Below, piece by piece: positions 22,040-33,129 of a DNA stretch of 64,000 nucleotides. Origin of the DNA: Epiperipatus broadwayi. Its lineage: Eukaryota > Onychophora > Udeonychophora > Euonychophora > Peripatidae. Below the pieces are notes generated by a model. It was not told the origin of the DNA and searched no databases. It saw only the letters and a program-made list of their open reading frames with translations. The stretch covers positions 5,848,501-5,912,500 of the forward strand of contig JAQFVV010000030.1 in the NCBI GenBank assembly GCA_028023455.1, given 5' to 3'. Both the position numbers and the translations under genes were made by a program. Numbering within the stretch: position 1 is the first letter of the stretch; each line of letters starts with the position of its first letter.

Positions 22040-23900
22040 AAATATCTATTTTTTCCCTTAGAGACTTTAATGCACCTATTGGTACAACAAGTTCATTCTC
22101 ACTAAAAGTTTTTCAAAATCATTGTTAATGAATTTTTATATAACACATGGATTGACTAGCACAAATTTTTTGCTTAAGCAGAAAAACTGCTATAGAATAA
22201 TGTGGATTCATCTTAAGTCAAAATACTGCCATTTGATAGATTACATTGTAGTTAGGAATCAGAATACAAAAAAAAGTTTATATTACTCAAACATATACAA
22301 GCATAGATTAATACTCTCCAAGATTTAAATGATAGCTGCATTAAAAAGTAGATATTCCAATCATATTCATAAGAAAATTAATGTTCATTCTTTAAAAGTG
22401 TCTACCATATGTATTAAATTTTAACAGCTATTAAACACTAAAATTGCTAATTTGCACTTCCAGAATTGTCATATTTTCAAAGCACTGGATTCTTTGCACA
22501 AGTAAACCTATTCTTGGATTTACTGTAAAGAAGAATTTATAACTGGTTTTCAGACAATGATCTTATGATTAGTGATTGGATAAAAAGGTAAAATTCCATT
22601 TTCTGTTTAGCATAATAATAAATTATACATGGAACATCATAATAAATGTAGAGATCTAAAAACAGAAGTTCAGTGAACTGACAAGAAGCTTAAAAATGAT
22701 TGTTGGATTAAAATTGAATAGAAGATACAGACTTCAGACATTTATTAATCATGGTTATTCTAGATCTTTTTTGATGCAGTGAAAGCAGCATAAGATCTTG
22801 TGAAATAGTACCACAATCCTATTAAATCCAGAAATGACATTGCTTTTATGATAGCAATAATAGTTTTGAACAGGTGATCAACTTTTGAATAATGATACAA
22901 AAATTCAAGTTGATGACTTTTAATGATATACCTATTGTGTCTACTCATTAAAATTTGGACAAAGATATCCAGTTTAATGTCAAAATAACTTTTGGTAATC
23001 TAAAAATTGGGAGACTGCAGGTCCTGATGAAATACCTTGAGGTTTTAAAATGTGGTGACAATATTTTAACTCCAAAAATATTAGATTCTTTTAAAGAATA
23101 TATGGATCCATGAAAATGTATCAACTAATCTTAAGGATGCTTTTATTATTACAAAATTTTAAAAACAAAGACAATAGACAAGATTATAGTAATATTGTGG
23201 AATATCACTGTTATCCATTGCATCAAATAGACTTTTAAGAATATTGTTGAGACTCCATGTAGTTTTAGAGAATCAAGAAGCACTACAGATATGATTTTTG
23301 TTGCCAGGAAAATTCAACACAAGTATTGGAAACAAAAAAATGATTTATACACTTTTTTCATTGTTTTGATCTGGGCATTTGATTCAATTAAGGTAAGGTA
23401 CTTATTTGAAATTAATTAGTTGTCTATATGATGGAATGAGAAGAAAATATGTCTTTGCTATGAAGGAAACTCTGGAGCATTTGAAATGAAAACTAGTATT
23501 AAACATGAATGTGTACTTATGTCATCATTGTTTTCCATTTTTATGATAGTGGTCTTTTGAATTGTTGGCTTAAATAAGAATCAAGATATAATACAGGTTT
23601 GAATCAATTAAAAGCAAAAACAACAACTTATCCTTTTTGGATTCTAAATATATAGTATAATAATGGTTGTACTATTTTTGTTAGTTCAAAAGGTGATTTA
23701 TGGAAGCTATTTAAAATTTTGAAAGCAACATATAAAGATTTTATTTTATTAATTAATGCTCAAAAATTCAAATTCTTTATCAGCTAATGGCAGAAGAAAA
23801 ATTCTCAGCAACTGTTAGCTTGAAGCATCATTAAGAATGTACACCAGTTTAAATACTTTGGTAGTTTTATAAGTAGAAAGATAGATTTAGATATAGTGGT
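22040..23900 (+). pseudogene. LINE ORF2 remnant: endonuclease, linker and RT
   Basis: Scattered frames give, in order, an APE endonuclease DFNAPIG block (about 22060), HGLTSTNFLLKQKNCYR and SKYCHLIDYIVVRNQNTK (22140-22270, endonuclease C-terminal), a linker KLKNDCWI...FFDAVKAA (22690-22800), and RT blocks: SNIVEYHCYPLHQI-like (RGISLLSIASK block, about 23190), STTDMIFVARKIQ (23280), AFDSI (23380) and CVLMSSLFSIFMIVV (23510). Stops occur in every frame. It is a non-LTR retrotransposon distinct from the RTE copies. Its C-terminus lies at 24625-25290 beyond later insertions. Confidence 0.82.
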
Positions 23901-24069
23901 ACATTACAGACTCCAAGGTCATATTTTTATCATTAAAGGGAATTTGAACTCATATTTCCAAGCTCCCTTCAGTCATTCACTCTATCTAATACAACCAACA
24001 CACATGACCACATACATGTAAAAAGATAAATGATCTCCAATATATATATATATATATATGTAATAAACA

Positions 24070-24290
24070 GATGTAAATAAACCTTCATCATCTGTTATAT
24101 TTGATCATAATAAATCTTGTCAATATGGATTTAAATTTGATTATAAAAATATGAAAATTATTCAAATTGAACGTTGTCATAATAAACGTAAAATAAAAGA
24201 GGCTATGTTGATTTCAAGAAATCGTCAAATGTTAATGAATCGCCAGTCATCAAATGTTAAGATAACAGAATTGTGGGAAATCTGAATTGA
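24070..24290 (+). pseudogene. Penelope-like element, GIY-YIG C-terminal tail
   Basis: The frame reads FDYKNMKIIQIERCHNKRKI then KEAMLISRN and QSSNVKITELWE followed by a stop, matching the conserved tail downstream of the GIY-YIG domain in PLE ORFs. Only the last about 65 codons are present. A PLE-type hammerhead-like motif follows at 24330. The fragment interrupts the LINE remnant. Confidence 0.75.
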
Positions 24291-24329
24291 ACTATGGGTA
24301 TTGTTAAGGGTTGTCTCGTTTTGATTATT

Positions 24330-24378
24330 CAACGTTATATAGTTGATAAAGACTACAAAGGGTATAGTCGAAAGTACT
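24330..24378 (+). ncRNA. PLE-type hammerhead-like motif (decayed)
   Basis: TTGATAA (core with changes), stem II GACTA/caaaggg.TA/TAGTC, GAAA, then self-complementary AGTACT and U. PLEs are known to carry minimal hammerheads in their terminal repeats. C3 and G8 are changed here, so it is probably inactive. Confidence 0.55.
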
Positions 24379-24439
24379 TCTAAAAGAATATAATTTATAT
24401 AAATTGTACTGTATTTTGATATATATATATATTGATTTG

Positions 24440-24496
24440 TATATTATATATATATCATGCTGAACCAATACTCATCAGTTGGTCCATATAATCAGT
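24440..24496 (-). ncRNA. Hammerhead ribozyme motif, family A (partial)
   Basis: The minus strand retains ggaccaaCTGATGAG and tattg/gtt/cagca, but the second block is GATA and the sequence passes into an AT microsatellite, so stem III and the stem I 3' strand are lost. Confidence 0.6.
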
Positions 24497-24624
24497 TTTC
24501 AGTTTGTATCAAAATAGCAAATCTTCAAACTTTAATGGACCAGCTTCAATTTTCTCCACTTTCCAACTCTTCAACCACCCATGCCATTGAAAATCTGATG
24601 ATGGCATGTTCAAAGCCGTTGTTT

Positions 24625-25290
24625 GCTAAGTTAAAAGATAGAATAAGTATTATAACTAATTTAGTTGTATATAAAACTGTTATTTTGCCTAATTTAATAT
24701 ATGAAGGTAAAATATGGACATCTTATTAGTGCAATATAAAGACATTAGAAACCAATCAATATGTTTTTCAACTTGCTGAATGAGATACTATGAAATCTGT
24801 TGTAAAACAATACCTTCATTGAAATGGATGTTTATGTCAAAGAAGGAATGAAAGACTTTCTAAAAGAGTGCTTTATGTTGAATTTGAGTATGATTTTTAT
24901 AAAAGAGATACACTCTGTTTAGGTCATAAGGATTATCCCAAAGACATTTTAAAAAAAGAGCAGTACTGATGGTTTTCTTTTGGGATGATATGGCTGAGAA
25001 AAAAGTACACTAGAGAGCTACCATTAGATACATTACTGAAGTATTTCAGAAAAAAAAAAGATTTCTATGAAAAAATTAAGACTATCTTACAATACCAAAG
25101 AAGCAGTAAAATGAACCAGGATGTTCTATATGTGAGAGTTGTGTTTTACAGATTGGTTTGCATAGTCATACCAAAACTCATTTCTTGGAATATTTTCTTT
25201 TGTCTTGGAGTTATAATAGCCATACTTGTTTACAAATGGCTACTGTATGTATGTGTGCCATATGCAAATGCATCATTTGATTTAAAACAT
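24625..25290 (+). pseudogene. LINE ORF2 C-terminal remnant
   Basis: Continues the element of 22040-23900. LKDRISIITNLVVYKTVILP and NLIYEGKIW match the R..IS..TK..VY.AVVL..LLYG.E.W block. RRNERLSKRVLYVE matches the RLPK.VLYGEL block, and YVCAICKC is a vestige of the C-terminal CxxC zinc finger. The 104-codon frame at 24985-25299 is part of this, not a host gene. The zinc finger and several stops are degraded. Confidence 0.72.
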
Positions 25291-25384
25291 TATCTATGAA
25301 CTAATGAGTGGTACCAAGAGCTCTAACAAGTTTTATTGATAAATATCACAAGAGAAACATTTAAAATCTCTATCTAGAAATTAT

Positions 25385-25437
25385 CCCCAATCCTCAGACT
25401 GGTTTCATGCTTTGGTAATTCTCAGTGAAAGGTTAGG
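25385..25437 (-). ncRNA. Hammerhead ribozyme motif, family C (core change)
   Basis: The minus strand has CTGAGAA (G8 changed), a weak stem II TACC/aaa/GCAT, GAAACC, AGTC, and the stem I 3' strand TGAGGATTGGGG. GUC is present. Confidence 0.68.
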
Positions 25438-25804
25438 ATATTTCAGACACAAGATACAAAATATAAACTCAAAGTCAGCATTTATCTAAAAGTTAACAAT
25501 TAAATAGACAATCTGCAATTGATCAGACACCTAGATATCTTCAAACCCAGCTATCCAACTCAAATAGCTATATGGGGCTGAGAATTCTTCAACCAAACCA
25601 TATATTAATAGTCTTAGCAATATTATAACATCACTTAAGACTTAATAGCAAAACTATAAATAGTAAATAAAAATAAAGTCCTACATCACATGACTTAATT
25701 TTATAAGCTTGTAAATAATAATAATGAGTAGTCCCAATAATTCTAACATGCTTTATTGATAAATGTGCAAGAGAAAGCAATTAAAATTTCTATCTAAAAA
25801 TTAT

Positions 25805-25857
25805 CCCCAATCCTCCTACTGGTTTCATGCTTTGGCAAACCTCAGTGAGGTACTAGG
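25805..25857 (-). ncRNA. Hammerhead ribozyme motif, family C (damaged)
   Basis: Stem I CCTCA is intact on the 5' side. The core reads CTGAGGT and the cleavage triplet is GUA instead of GUC. Stem II TGC/caaa/GCA is present. Confidence 0.66.
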
Positions 25858-26183
25858 GTATTTCAGAAGCATTTATCAATAAAGCTTGTTAGAGCTATTG
25901 GCACCGCTCATTATTTTTATTTACAAGCTAATAAAATTAAGTATGACTTTATTTTATTTACTATTTATAGTTTTGCTTTTAAATCTTAAGTGATGTTATA
26001 TTGCTAGAACTATTAATATATGGCTTGGCTGAAGAATTCTCAGTTCCATACAGCTATTTAAGTTGGATATCTAGGTTTGAAGACATCTTGGTATCTGAAA
26101 ATTTCAGATTGTGTACTTAAGAGTTAACTTTTAGATCATGCTGGCTTTGAGTTGGTATTTTGGATCTAGTGTCTCTGAAATAT

Positions 26184-26236
26184 CCTAGCACATCACTGAG
26201 GACTGCCAAAGCATGAAACCAGTCTGAAGATTGGGG
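26184..26236 (+). ncRNA. Hammerhead ribozyme, family C (intact core)
   Basis: Stem I catca with tgaag, core CTGAGGA, stem II TGC/caaa/GCA closed by C-U, GAAA, stem III AC/ca/GT, GUC cleaved after 26224. All invariant core residues are present, but the stem I and 10.1/11.1 pairs are imperfect. Confidence 0.77.
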
Positions 26237-26827
26237 ATAATTTCTAGATAGAGAATTTAAATGCTTTCTTTTGTGGCATTTATCAATAAAATTTGTTAGA
26301 GCTATTGGCACCACTCATTATTTTTATTTACAAGCTGATAAAATTAAGACACATGATGTATGACTTTCTTTTATTTATCATCTATGAAGATTTAATAATT
26401 TTATAAACATTATTAAGTGATACTACATAAAAATATGGTGACATTTAATTCAATTTTTTAATAAATTAAATTTTAATATTTAATGATAAAGATTTTAAAA
26501 TAATAAAATTTCAAATATTAAGACATTTTTTTAGTTTTGTCATAAATGTCTTACAACATTTTTAGTTTTTATTAATTATGATGGAATTATTGGGCTTTTA
26601 AATATAAATGTTCAATTACAAATCATTCTTATAATATAACTTTATATCTTACATGGGTAGGATGAGAAGGTTGTCATCAGTGTGGGCTTTGAGCATTCCA
26701 TCATCAGATTTTCAATGAAATGGATAGCTGAAGAATTATGGGGTGGAATGGATTGATGCCTGTCCATTAAAGTATGAAGATTGGCTATCTTAATATAGGC
26801 TGAGCATTGCTTGTATACATGTGTGGA

Positions 26828-26895
26828 GATGATAATCTGGACCAACTGATGAGTGCTGGTCTAGCATGAAATACATATATTAGTGATTATTTATC
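26828..26895 (+). ncRNA. Hammerhead ribozyme, family A1 (best copy)
   Basis: Stem I: distal helix gatgataatc with gattatttatc (one bulged base), a three-base internal bulge TGG, and proximal helix accaa with ttagt (one C-A mismatch). The core CTGATGA is intact, stem II is gTGCTG/gtc/TAGCAt, GAAA is intact, stem III is ATA/ca/TAT, and the AUA triplet is cleaved after 26879. A type I fold with a bulged stem I and hairpin loop II is how natural hammerheads place their tertiary contact. Confidence 0.85.
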
Positions 26896-27308
26896 TTTTT
26901 GACATGTGTGTGATCAAGTGTGTTAGCAGTATGAGATAGCATGAATAGTTGAGTGTCATGTGAAAGTCTGAGTTCAAACTCCCTATATATTACATATTGG
27001 AGTGCAGGTATGAAAAAGTCTATATTACAGAAAAATCATATTAAAATATAGTGCCATAAGGTCTGCCCATCCCTCGTATATATATGTAAATGGGTTATGT
27101 CCTGTACATGAGGGATCAGAGTGACTTATGGTCAACATGGGTAGGATGAGAAGATTGGCACCAATGTGAACTTTGAGTCGATCATCAGATTTTTAATAAA
27201 ATGGATGACTGAAGAGTTGTGGAGTGGAGTGAATTGAAGCCTGTCCATTAAAGTATGAAGATTGGCTATCTTAATATAGACTGAGCATTGATTGTATATA
27301 TGTGTGGA

Positions 27309-27365
27309 GATGATACTGACGAGTGCTGGTTTAGCACAAAATACGTATATTGGTGATTATTTATC
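27309..27365 (+). ncRNA. Hammerhead ribozyme motif, family A1 (stem I deletion)
   Basis: Second unit of the dimer. About 11 bp of stem I 5' (the atctggaccaa part) are missing directly before CTGACGAG. The second core block is CAAAA. The 3' half of stem I is intact. Confidence 0.68.
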
Positions 27366-27500
27366 TTTTCGACATGTGTGTGATCAAGTGTGTCAGCAGT
27401 ATGAGATAGCGTGTATAATTGAGGGTCATGTGAAAGTCTGAGTTCAAACCTCCTATATATTACATATTGGAAGCAGGTATGAAAAAGCCTGCACTGTAGA

Positions 27501-28732
27501 GTTTATTTTTATAATTACTATACTTTAAGAATGACTGAATACTTCTGGAACTATAAACCCATTTTACTAATTTTGTTTAGTATATTACATTTGAATGTCA
27601 AAATATTATCACATAATTTCAAACGATAAGTATATAGAAGAGTAAAACTTTACAGAAACATTGAACAACGTCTTTTAATATACATTAAAATTACTAATGT
27701 ATATATTAAAATGATTAATAATTTTAAGAATACCATAGATAAACGCTGGTTATTAAATGTGTGGCATTGAGAATATATAATAATATTTATAAAGAAATAC
27801 GCTACAAATTCATCGATCAGTACAATAATTTACAGGTCAGATTTACTAGATGTAACTTTAACAAACGTATAAATAAAATCCTTTCTTATATTAATATTAA
27901 TCTAAGATTTATTTAAAAAATAATTTACTTTTATCTAACTTCCATCCTGACCTCTGGTATATTAGCGTTCACATAAACGAAACCGATATTTACAAGTTTG
28001 TTAAATCTAGTAAGCCTGTCTTATAAATCATGATTATGACGTCAGGATTTGAAGTTTAATTCTCTATAAATATTATTAAATGATTATCATATATAGTTTT
28101 CATGAAGACGTTAATTTTATTGTAATTATTTTCAAGTTATGTTTAGATTATAAAAATATAAAATAATTTATATCATATATATGGTCATACTTATTTAATG
28201 TTTAACATTTTTTGTTTGCTTTTAGTGTGCGTACCCCCACCCCTATATAATGATTTTAAGCCATTTTCCCTCTTTCTAATAAAATGTATTTGAATCATAT
28301 ATTAGATGTATTCTAGTAGACATAGAAATAACTCAGTCTGAAGGATTTATAGAATTATATCTTGTGTGATCACCACAATCTACAGTGCAATATAATATAA
28401 CTGTAAAGGAATAAAGACTTGTAATGGTATAATGTAATCTATTTCATTAATGATATTTATCTAGTTTCATAATTTTACATTATTTAAAAGCATTTTCAGG
28501 CCTCATGCAACAAGTTCCCTATATGATTATGAAAGATCGAAAGATTAAAATATTCATGAAGGATTATGGATTATTATAACAATGTTGAAAGAAATTGATG
28601 GCATTTGGTTATATGTTATTCTGATGAAAAGATAACTACAATATCACTATTCACAAATTTTAGTCACATACAAATAACATACCTATATCAATCAGGTGTA
28701 ATACGATTATAATTGATGACATCTTAATACAG
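27501..28732. other. Unassigned AT-rich DNA
   Basis: No supported gene or repeat. Confidence 0.45.
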
Positions 28733-29113
28733 ATGCCTCTTAATACTAATAGAGCAATTAATAATTTTAAGGACCATATTAATCATGAATCCCTCCCCCA
28801 GTTTGTTTATGGAGTGACATGTCCTCATATATGGTGTAAAACTATATACATAGGTGAAACATGTGCTAATATTGCCACCAGGATATATCAACACAGATAT
28901 TTGAATAATAAAGCCAAAAATAAAGATAAAACTAGGTCAATATTCTGGGAGCACCAAGTTGCAACCACTCACATTTTTGAACCTTCTGAAGCCAGCATTA
29001 TTTGTTCAGAGAGATATGCCATTAAAAGAAAAGTGAAGAAAGCCTATTTAATATCAAATAACAACAATACCACCAACAAAAGAGAGGCTTGCTTTATTCT
29101 TTCCAAAGCATGA
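28733..29113 (+). pseudogene. Penelope-like element GIY-YIG endonuclease fragment
   Basis: A 126-codon open frame. VTCPHIWC supplies the paired cysteines (30 and 35) that precede TIYIGET, the YIG half of the GIY-YIG motif (39-42). It is followed by Arg50, His54, a SIFWEH segment with His74, and a Glu at 93 in the position of the metal-binding Glu, then the PLE tail KRKVKKAYLIS. The RT half is missing. This domain nicks target DNA in PLE integration. The frame is uninterrupted, unlike other retroelement fragments here, but it has no start context or promoter I can support. Confidence 0.8.
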
Positions 29114-29949
29114 AATATTTAGTGATTTGCACATTTTAATATTTTATGTGAACATTTATTAAAAAGCGTTATTTACAATGTATCATCAATATTTACTAAG
29201 GCAATAAACCTCAAGAATGCGTACTTGAAAATGCAAAGGTAGGGACCTCTACAGGTCTTAACCACAAGCTTACACTATGGAAGAAAAGAGGGGAACCCTT
29301 CTTTACTTCAACATACTTTCTATATAAATAGGTAAAGCTGAAGCGGTTAGATCTGAGAGTGTGAAGCTATTCAATATTTCACTGATTAAGGCCACAATTC
29401 CTATTATACATTAGCACTTGTGAAATATTTAGATTTACAACGTATCATCAATTAAATAGCTATGATTATGGGGTTTAAATATTTCCCTTAAAGCACTTAG
29501 CTATACAAGATTTTTAATTTAAAGGAAACTTCACTGGTTGATATGTAATTAACATATTTATATTTATTATTTAAAATTATTTTGTAAAATCTTAACTAAA
29601 ATATCCCTACAACCATATTATTATTAAAGTCTTAGTACAAAAATAAAATTATAATTTATTTATAAATGCAATACACTGCCCTTCCTGTGCTAATTTCCTT
29701 TGTATCTTTTAAGCTTCATGATGTCATATGGTTAATGAAAGTAATTATAAACAATACTTCAAGCTTAGACATAGTTCGTCCAGTATTTGGTTTCCTACCA
29801 TTTAGGATACATTTCTTATTGTTATCAAGTGCTTTTTATTCCACTAAGTTTGCGATTCCATTTTTTTTAATGACAAAAATGCCAATATTTTTGAACCTAT
29901 GCAATGAACTCATTATCTGTATTTCGTTTTACAATCACAAGTTTTTTAC
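29114..29949. other. PLE-adjacent repeat and unassigned DNA
   Basis: 29215-29415 has a GC-richer segment (tagggacctctacaggtc) and ttcactgattaaggccacaa, which faintly resembles the HHR-B core region but lacks GAAA. A 95-codon frame at 29666-29953 has no recognised domain and I do not call it a gene. Confidence 0.4.
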
Positions 29950-30041
29950 GTGACCCACAACTCTACACTCTATCTCATAACACTGATACACTTGAACACA
30001 TCTTAATATATATCTGAGCACTTATTGCATATATGTGTGGA

Positions 30042-30109
30042 GATGATAATCTGGACCAAATGTTGATTGCTGGTTTAGCATGAAATATGTATATTGGTGA
30101 TTATTTATC
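30042..30109 (+). ncRNA. Hammerhead ribozyme motif, family A1 (core damaged)
   Basis: Stem I halves are complete (gatgataatc..acca, ttggtgattatttatc) and TGAAAT is intact, but CTGATGAG is replaced by atgttgat. Predicted inactive. Confidence 0.68.
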
Positions 30110-30514
30110 TTTTCGACATATATGTGTTCAAGTGTATCTGTGTTACGAGATAGAGTGGAGAGTGGTGGGTCATGTGAAAGTCTGTTCTCATATACCCTAT
30201 ATATCACATATATTGATACAGATATATAATAAGCCTATATTTCAGTTATTACATAGTAGAGATGTCTGCCCATCTCTTGTATATGTATTAAATGGATTAT
30301 GTTCTGTACATGAGGGGTCAGATTGACTTTAGGTCAACATGGGTGTGACAAGAATCTCGGCCTCAGGGTGGCCTTTGAGCATTCCATCATCGGATTGTCA
30401 TTTGGGTGGATGGTTGAGTAGTTGGAGTGTGGAATGGATTGAAGCCTGTCCATTAAAGTGTGAAGATTGGCTATCTTAATATATTTTTGAGCACTTATTG
30501 CATATATGTGTGGT

Positions 30515-30582
30515 GATGATAATCTGGACCAACTGATGATTTCTGGTTTAGCATGAAATAGGGATATTGGTGAGTATTTATC
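30515..30582 (+). ncRNA. Hammerhead ribozyme, family A1 (near intact)
   Basis: CTGATGA and GAAA are intact. The stem II base is altered (tttctg/gtt/tagcat), weakening the closing pairs. Stem III ATA/gg/GATAT is shifted, and stem I 3' ttggtgagtatttatc has one change. Confidence 0.72.
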
Positions 30583-30690
30583 TTTTAGACATGTGTGTGT
30601 TCAAGAATATCAGGGTTACGATATAGAGTAAAGAGTGGTGGGTCGTGTGAAAGTCTGTGCTCATATACACTATATATTACATATCAGTTA

Positions 30691-31538
30691 TCACAGTCTT
30701 TGAAACAATGTTTAATTGCAGAGGAATTACTATGAGATTTTGAACTTTTTTTGATTGCTTTGTTTGAATTGAAACACAATCTAATAGATGACTTTTTGAA
30801 TACTGTTACTCCTATATTTTTTGTCATTTTCATGAAATAAACTGCCAACTTTTGATCTATAACCCACAGATTTTTATTTGCTGATTTATGAACAACTTTC
30901 TTTTAGAAGAAGTAATTTTTAGATTTTATGGCATATAAGTAATTAAAATTATATATTACAATATTGCTTAAATATAATGCAAATTTATACTTGATTTAAA
31001 ATCTCGATTTTTGAAAGTATTTGTTGTAAGCATTATCTAAAATTTTATCAACTTTCATTTCCCTTTTTATTGCCATAAAACAATTGATAGTTACGATTTA
31101 GAGAAGTATAATTTACACTTCCAGTATATTTCAGCAGAAAAATATATTACGGTATCGATATTAAAAGCATATCACGCAATGGTCTTTTTATTTATCGTAT
31201 ATTCAGATAGTAAGGAGGTCAAGTGACATTCAAGCATCAACATTTTGTGGACTGAGATGCAATAGTTCCGATGTAATGAGCAAATTAAGGTTTTTTGTAT
31301 GAGGTTCCTTTTTTTTTTTAGGACTTTACCCACTGTCTTACCTTTGGATTCAACTGCTCAGGACAAACACCCATATTTCATTTTAATTTTAAATAAATAC
31401 AAGTACAATCTCATTTATATATCATTTAGAAGACATAATTATTAGAATAATTTCATTAAATAAAGTAATTATTTGCTTAAATACATAGCGTTTTAAATGA
31501 TTAAAGTTTTAGAAAAATAGTCCATAACAAAATAGACG
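30691..31538. other. Unassigned AT-rich DNA
   Basis: No feature supported. Confidence 0.45.
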
Positions 31539-31635
31539 TTTTTTTCCACGTGTCAAAGCATCGACCTGGAAGCGAACCCGGACAACTGCTTGTAAGGCAG
31601 CTGTGCTGACCCCTCGGCCACCAACGCTTGACAAC
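31539..31635 (-). mobile_element. tRNA-Gly-type SINE, copy 3
   Basis: The minus strand has GCGTTGGTGGCCGAGGGGTCA, CAGCTGCCTTACAAGCAGTTG, box B GGGTTCGCTTCC, then AGGTCGATGCTTTGACACGTGG and an A-run. The acceptor and anticodon-arm resemblance to tRNA-Gly(TCC) is strong. Flanking duplication is not clear. Confidence 0.84.
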
Positions 31636-33129
31636 TAAATATCCTTTTATAGTTCTTTTTTATTTAATATCATTAAATACGTACGATAAATGCTTGAATG
31701 ATTTCATTAGTGTTGAATTGCTTCTAGCAAATCAAAATAAAATAGAAATATTTAATTTTGATTATTTATCTTGATCTACGGTAAAATATCTCTTAATATA
31801 ATAATTATGAGTATTTAAAGAATGTAAATAAATCAGAAGTTTTTATTTTTTAAAAGTTTAAAATACACAGTTTTAATTAAAAAAACCCAAACAAACTGTA
31901 ATATCCTATACTTTATAATTACAATAAGAAATTTTTCTATTTTTTACTTCCTTACATTATGTGTAAAGCCATTCAACCGATGATTCATATTTAATGGATT
32001 ATGAACTTCAAAAAATAAAACTTGTTTAAATGATAATTATAATTCAGCGACGCTATTAGTCGTTTGGGTAAATAATGTTATCTTTTAATGTTGGTGTATG
32101 TGCATATATGTGTATAACGTTATTTTTTAATGTTGGTGTGTGCATATATGTGTTAACACAGGCCGGTTCGTTGTCCCTCCCCCCAATGCAATTTTTTTAA
32201 GCCCTCTTTATTCAATTTAATTATGAAAACGGATGGCTATAAAAACACTATAAAAAAAAATTTCTTAAAAATTAAATGGATAAAATTAATAATGTTAATT
32301 AAATAAACTTGAAGCACTACCAACATTACATTTTTATACATCCAGAAGGCATTACATAAATACAGAAGATATATGCTGATTATGTAATAGAGAGACTGCG
32401 ACACAAGGACTTTTTTTTTTTTTTTACCTGCCCTGCATTTGATAATATTCGCGCATTCATACCATTATTGCATAAACAAAGAAATTGTGACATTCAAACA
32501 CTTTTACAATAATTTGTTAAAGGTAGCTACCCACATAGTCCAGCAAGTACTTTTACATTATTTTCACTATGGTGTATAAGATGCTCCTTCATGTACAACA
32601 ATAATCCAAAAAGACATCCAAATACATTCTGGAACAAAATGGAACTACCTTAAGGGATGAAAAATTGTATCCCAAGAGATGTATCCAGCCACTTGGTCCA
32701 TATTGCAACAACCCTCAAAATTTTAGTATGAAGAAAGACTAATAAAAGAGAGAACTAAGAACCTTGTCAGTGTATAAAACTGATTGGATGTGTATATAGC
32801 AAAATGTGAACTCAAATTTGTTTTTGTTGCCCCCCCCCCCCCAATTACAATTACAATTTGTTTATATTAACTTCAATTTATCTGCATATAGTAAAATAGT
32901 TATAAATGTAACCTTTTTTTTTTTGTTATATGTAATAGAGTCCTTTTAAAAGTAAAATTAAAATTTTATATGGTAATCAATTTTTGAATTATTTTTAAAA
33001 GAATAATTAGAACTAAAATTGTTGCAACTGGACCTGTGGAATGAATGTAAGTAATTACTTAATAAGCATGACATTACAGAAAGAAATCCATAAAAAAATA
33101 ATTGATGATAAGTAATATATATATATTGT
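31636..33129. other. Unassigned AT-rich DNA
   Basis: Contains a poly-T run (32410-32425) and a poly-C run (32830-32842), and a short duplicated segment (aatgttggtgt..tgcatatatgtgt, 32088-32150). No gene recognised. Confidence 0.45.

Larger units (their letters stand above)
25291..26340. repeat. HHR-C array: two minus-sense units then one plus-sense unit
   Basis: Minus-sense units carry hammerheads at 25385 and 25805 (420 bp apart). Near 25870 the array flips and a plus-sense unit runs to 26340. The outer ends share gagagcaaa..atttaaaat and ttatcaataaagcttgttag. This two-minus-then-plus layout is the same as in the unrelated HHR-B array at 11.3-12.6 kb. A short frame at 26117-26314 is a translation of the repeat. 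Confidence 0.83.
26640..27500 (+). repeat. HHR-A1 tandem dimer
   Basis: Two head-to-tail units: acatgggtaggatgagaag occurs at about 26651 and 27138, cctgtccattaaagtatgaa at about 26758 and 27240, and the hammerheads at 26828 and 27309. Unit length is about 475-480 bp. Each unit also carries a box-B-like gagttcaaac after the ribozyme (26970, 27440). A dimer with one ribozyme per monomer is the genomic layout reported for animal retrozymes. Confidence 0.87.
29950..30690 (+). repeat. HHR-A1 tandem dimer, second locus
   Basis: Hammerheads at 30042 and 30515 are 473 bp apart, with the linking segment gaagcctgtccattaaagtg and tatcttaatata between them. The right unit is 3'-truncated at about 30690. 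Compared with the 26.6-kb dimer it shares subfamily changes (ggtgggtcatgtgaaagtctg, gtgttcaag) with the 55.6-kb copy. Confidence 0.84.

Noticed and set aside
29375-29395. ctgattaaggccacaa as another HHR-B core
   Set aside because: No GAAA block or stem I partner follows.
29666-29953. 95-codon hydrophobic open frame
   Set aside because: No recognisable family, no flanking exon or splice evidence; length is expected by chance in this composition.
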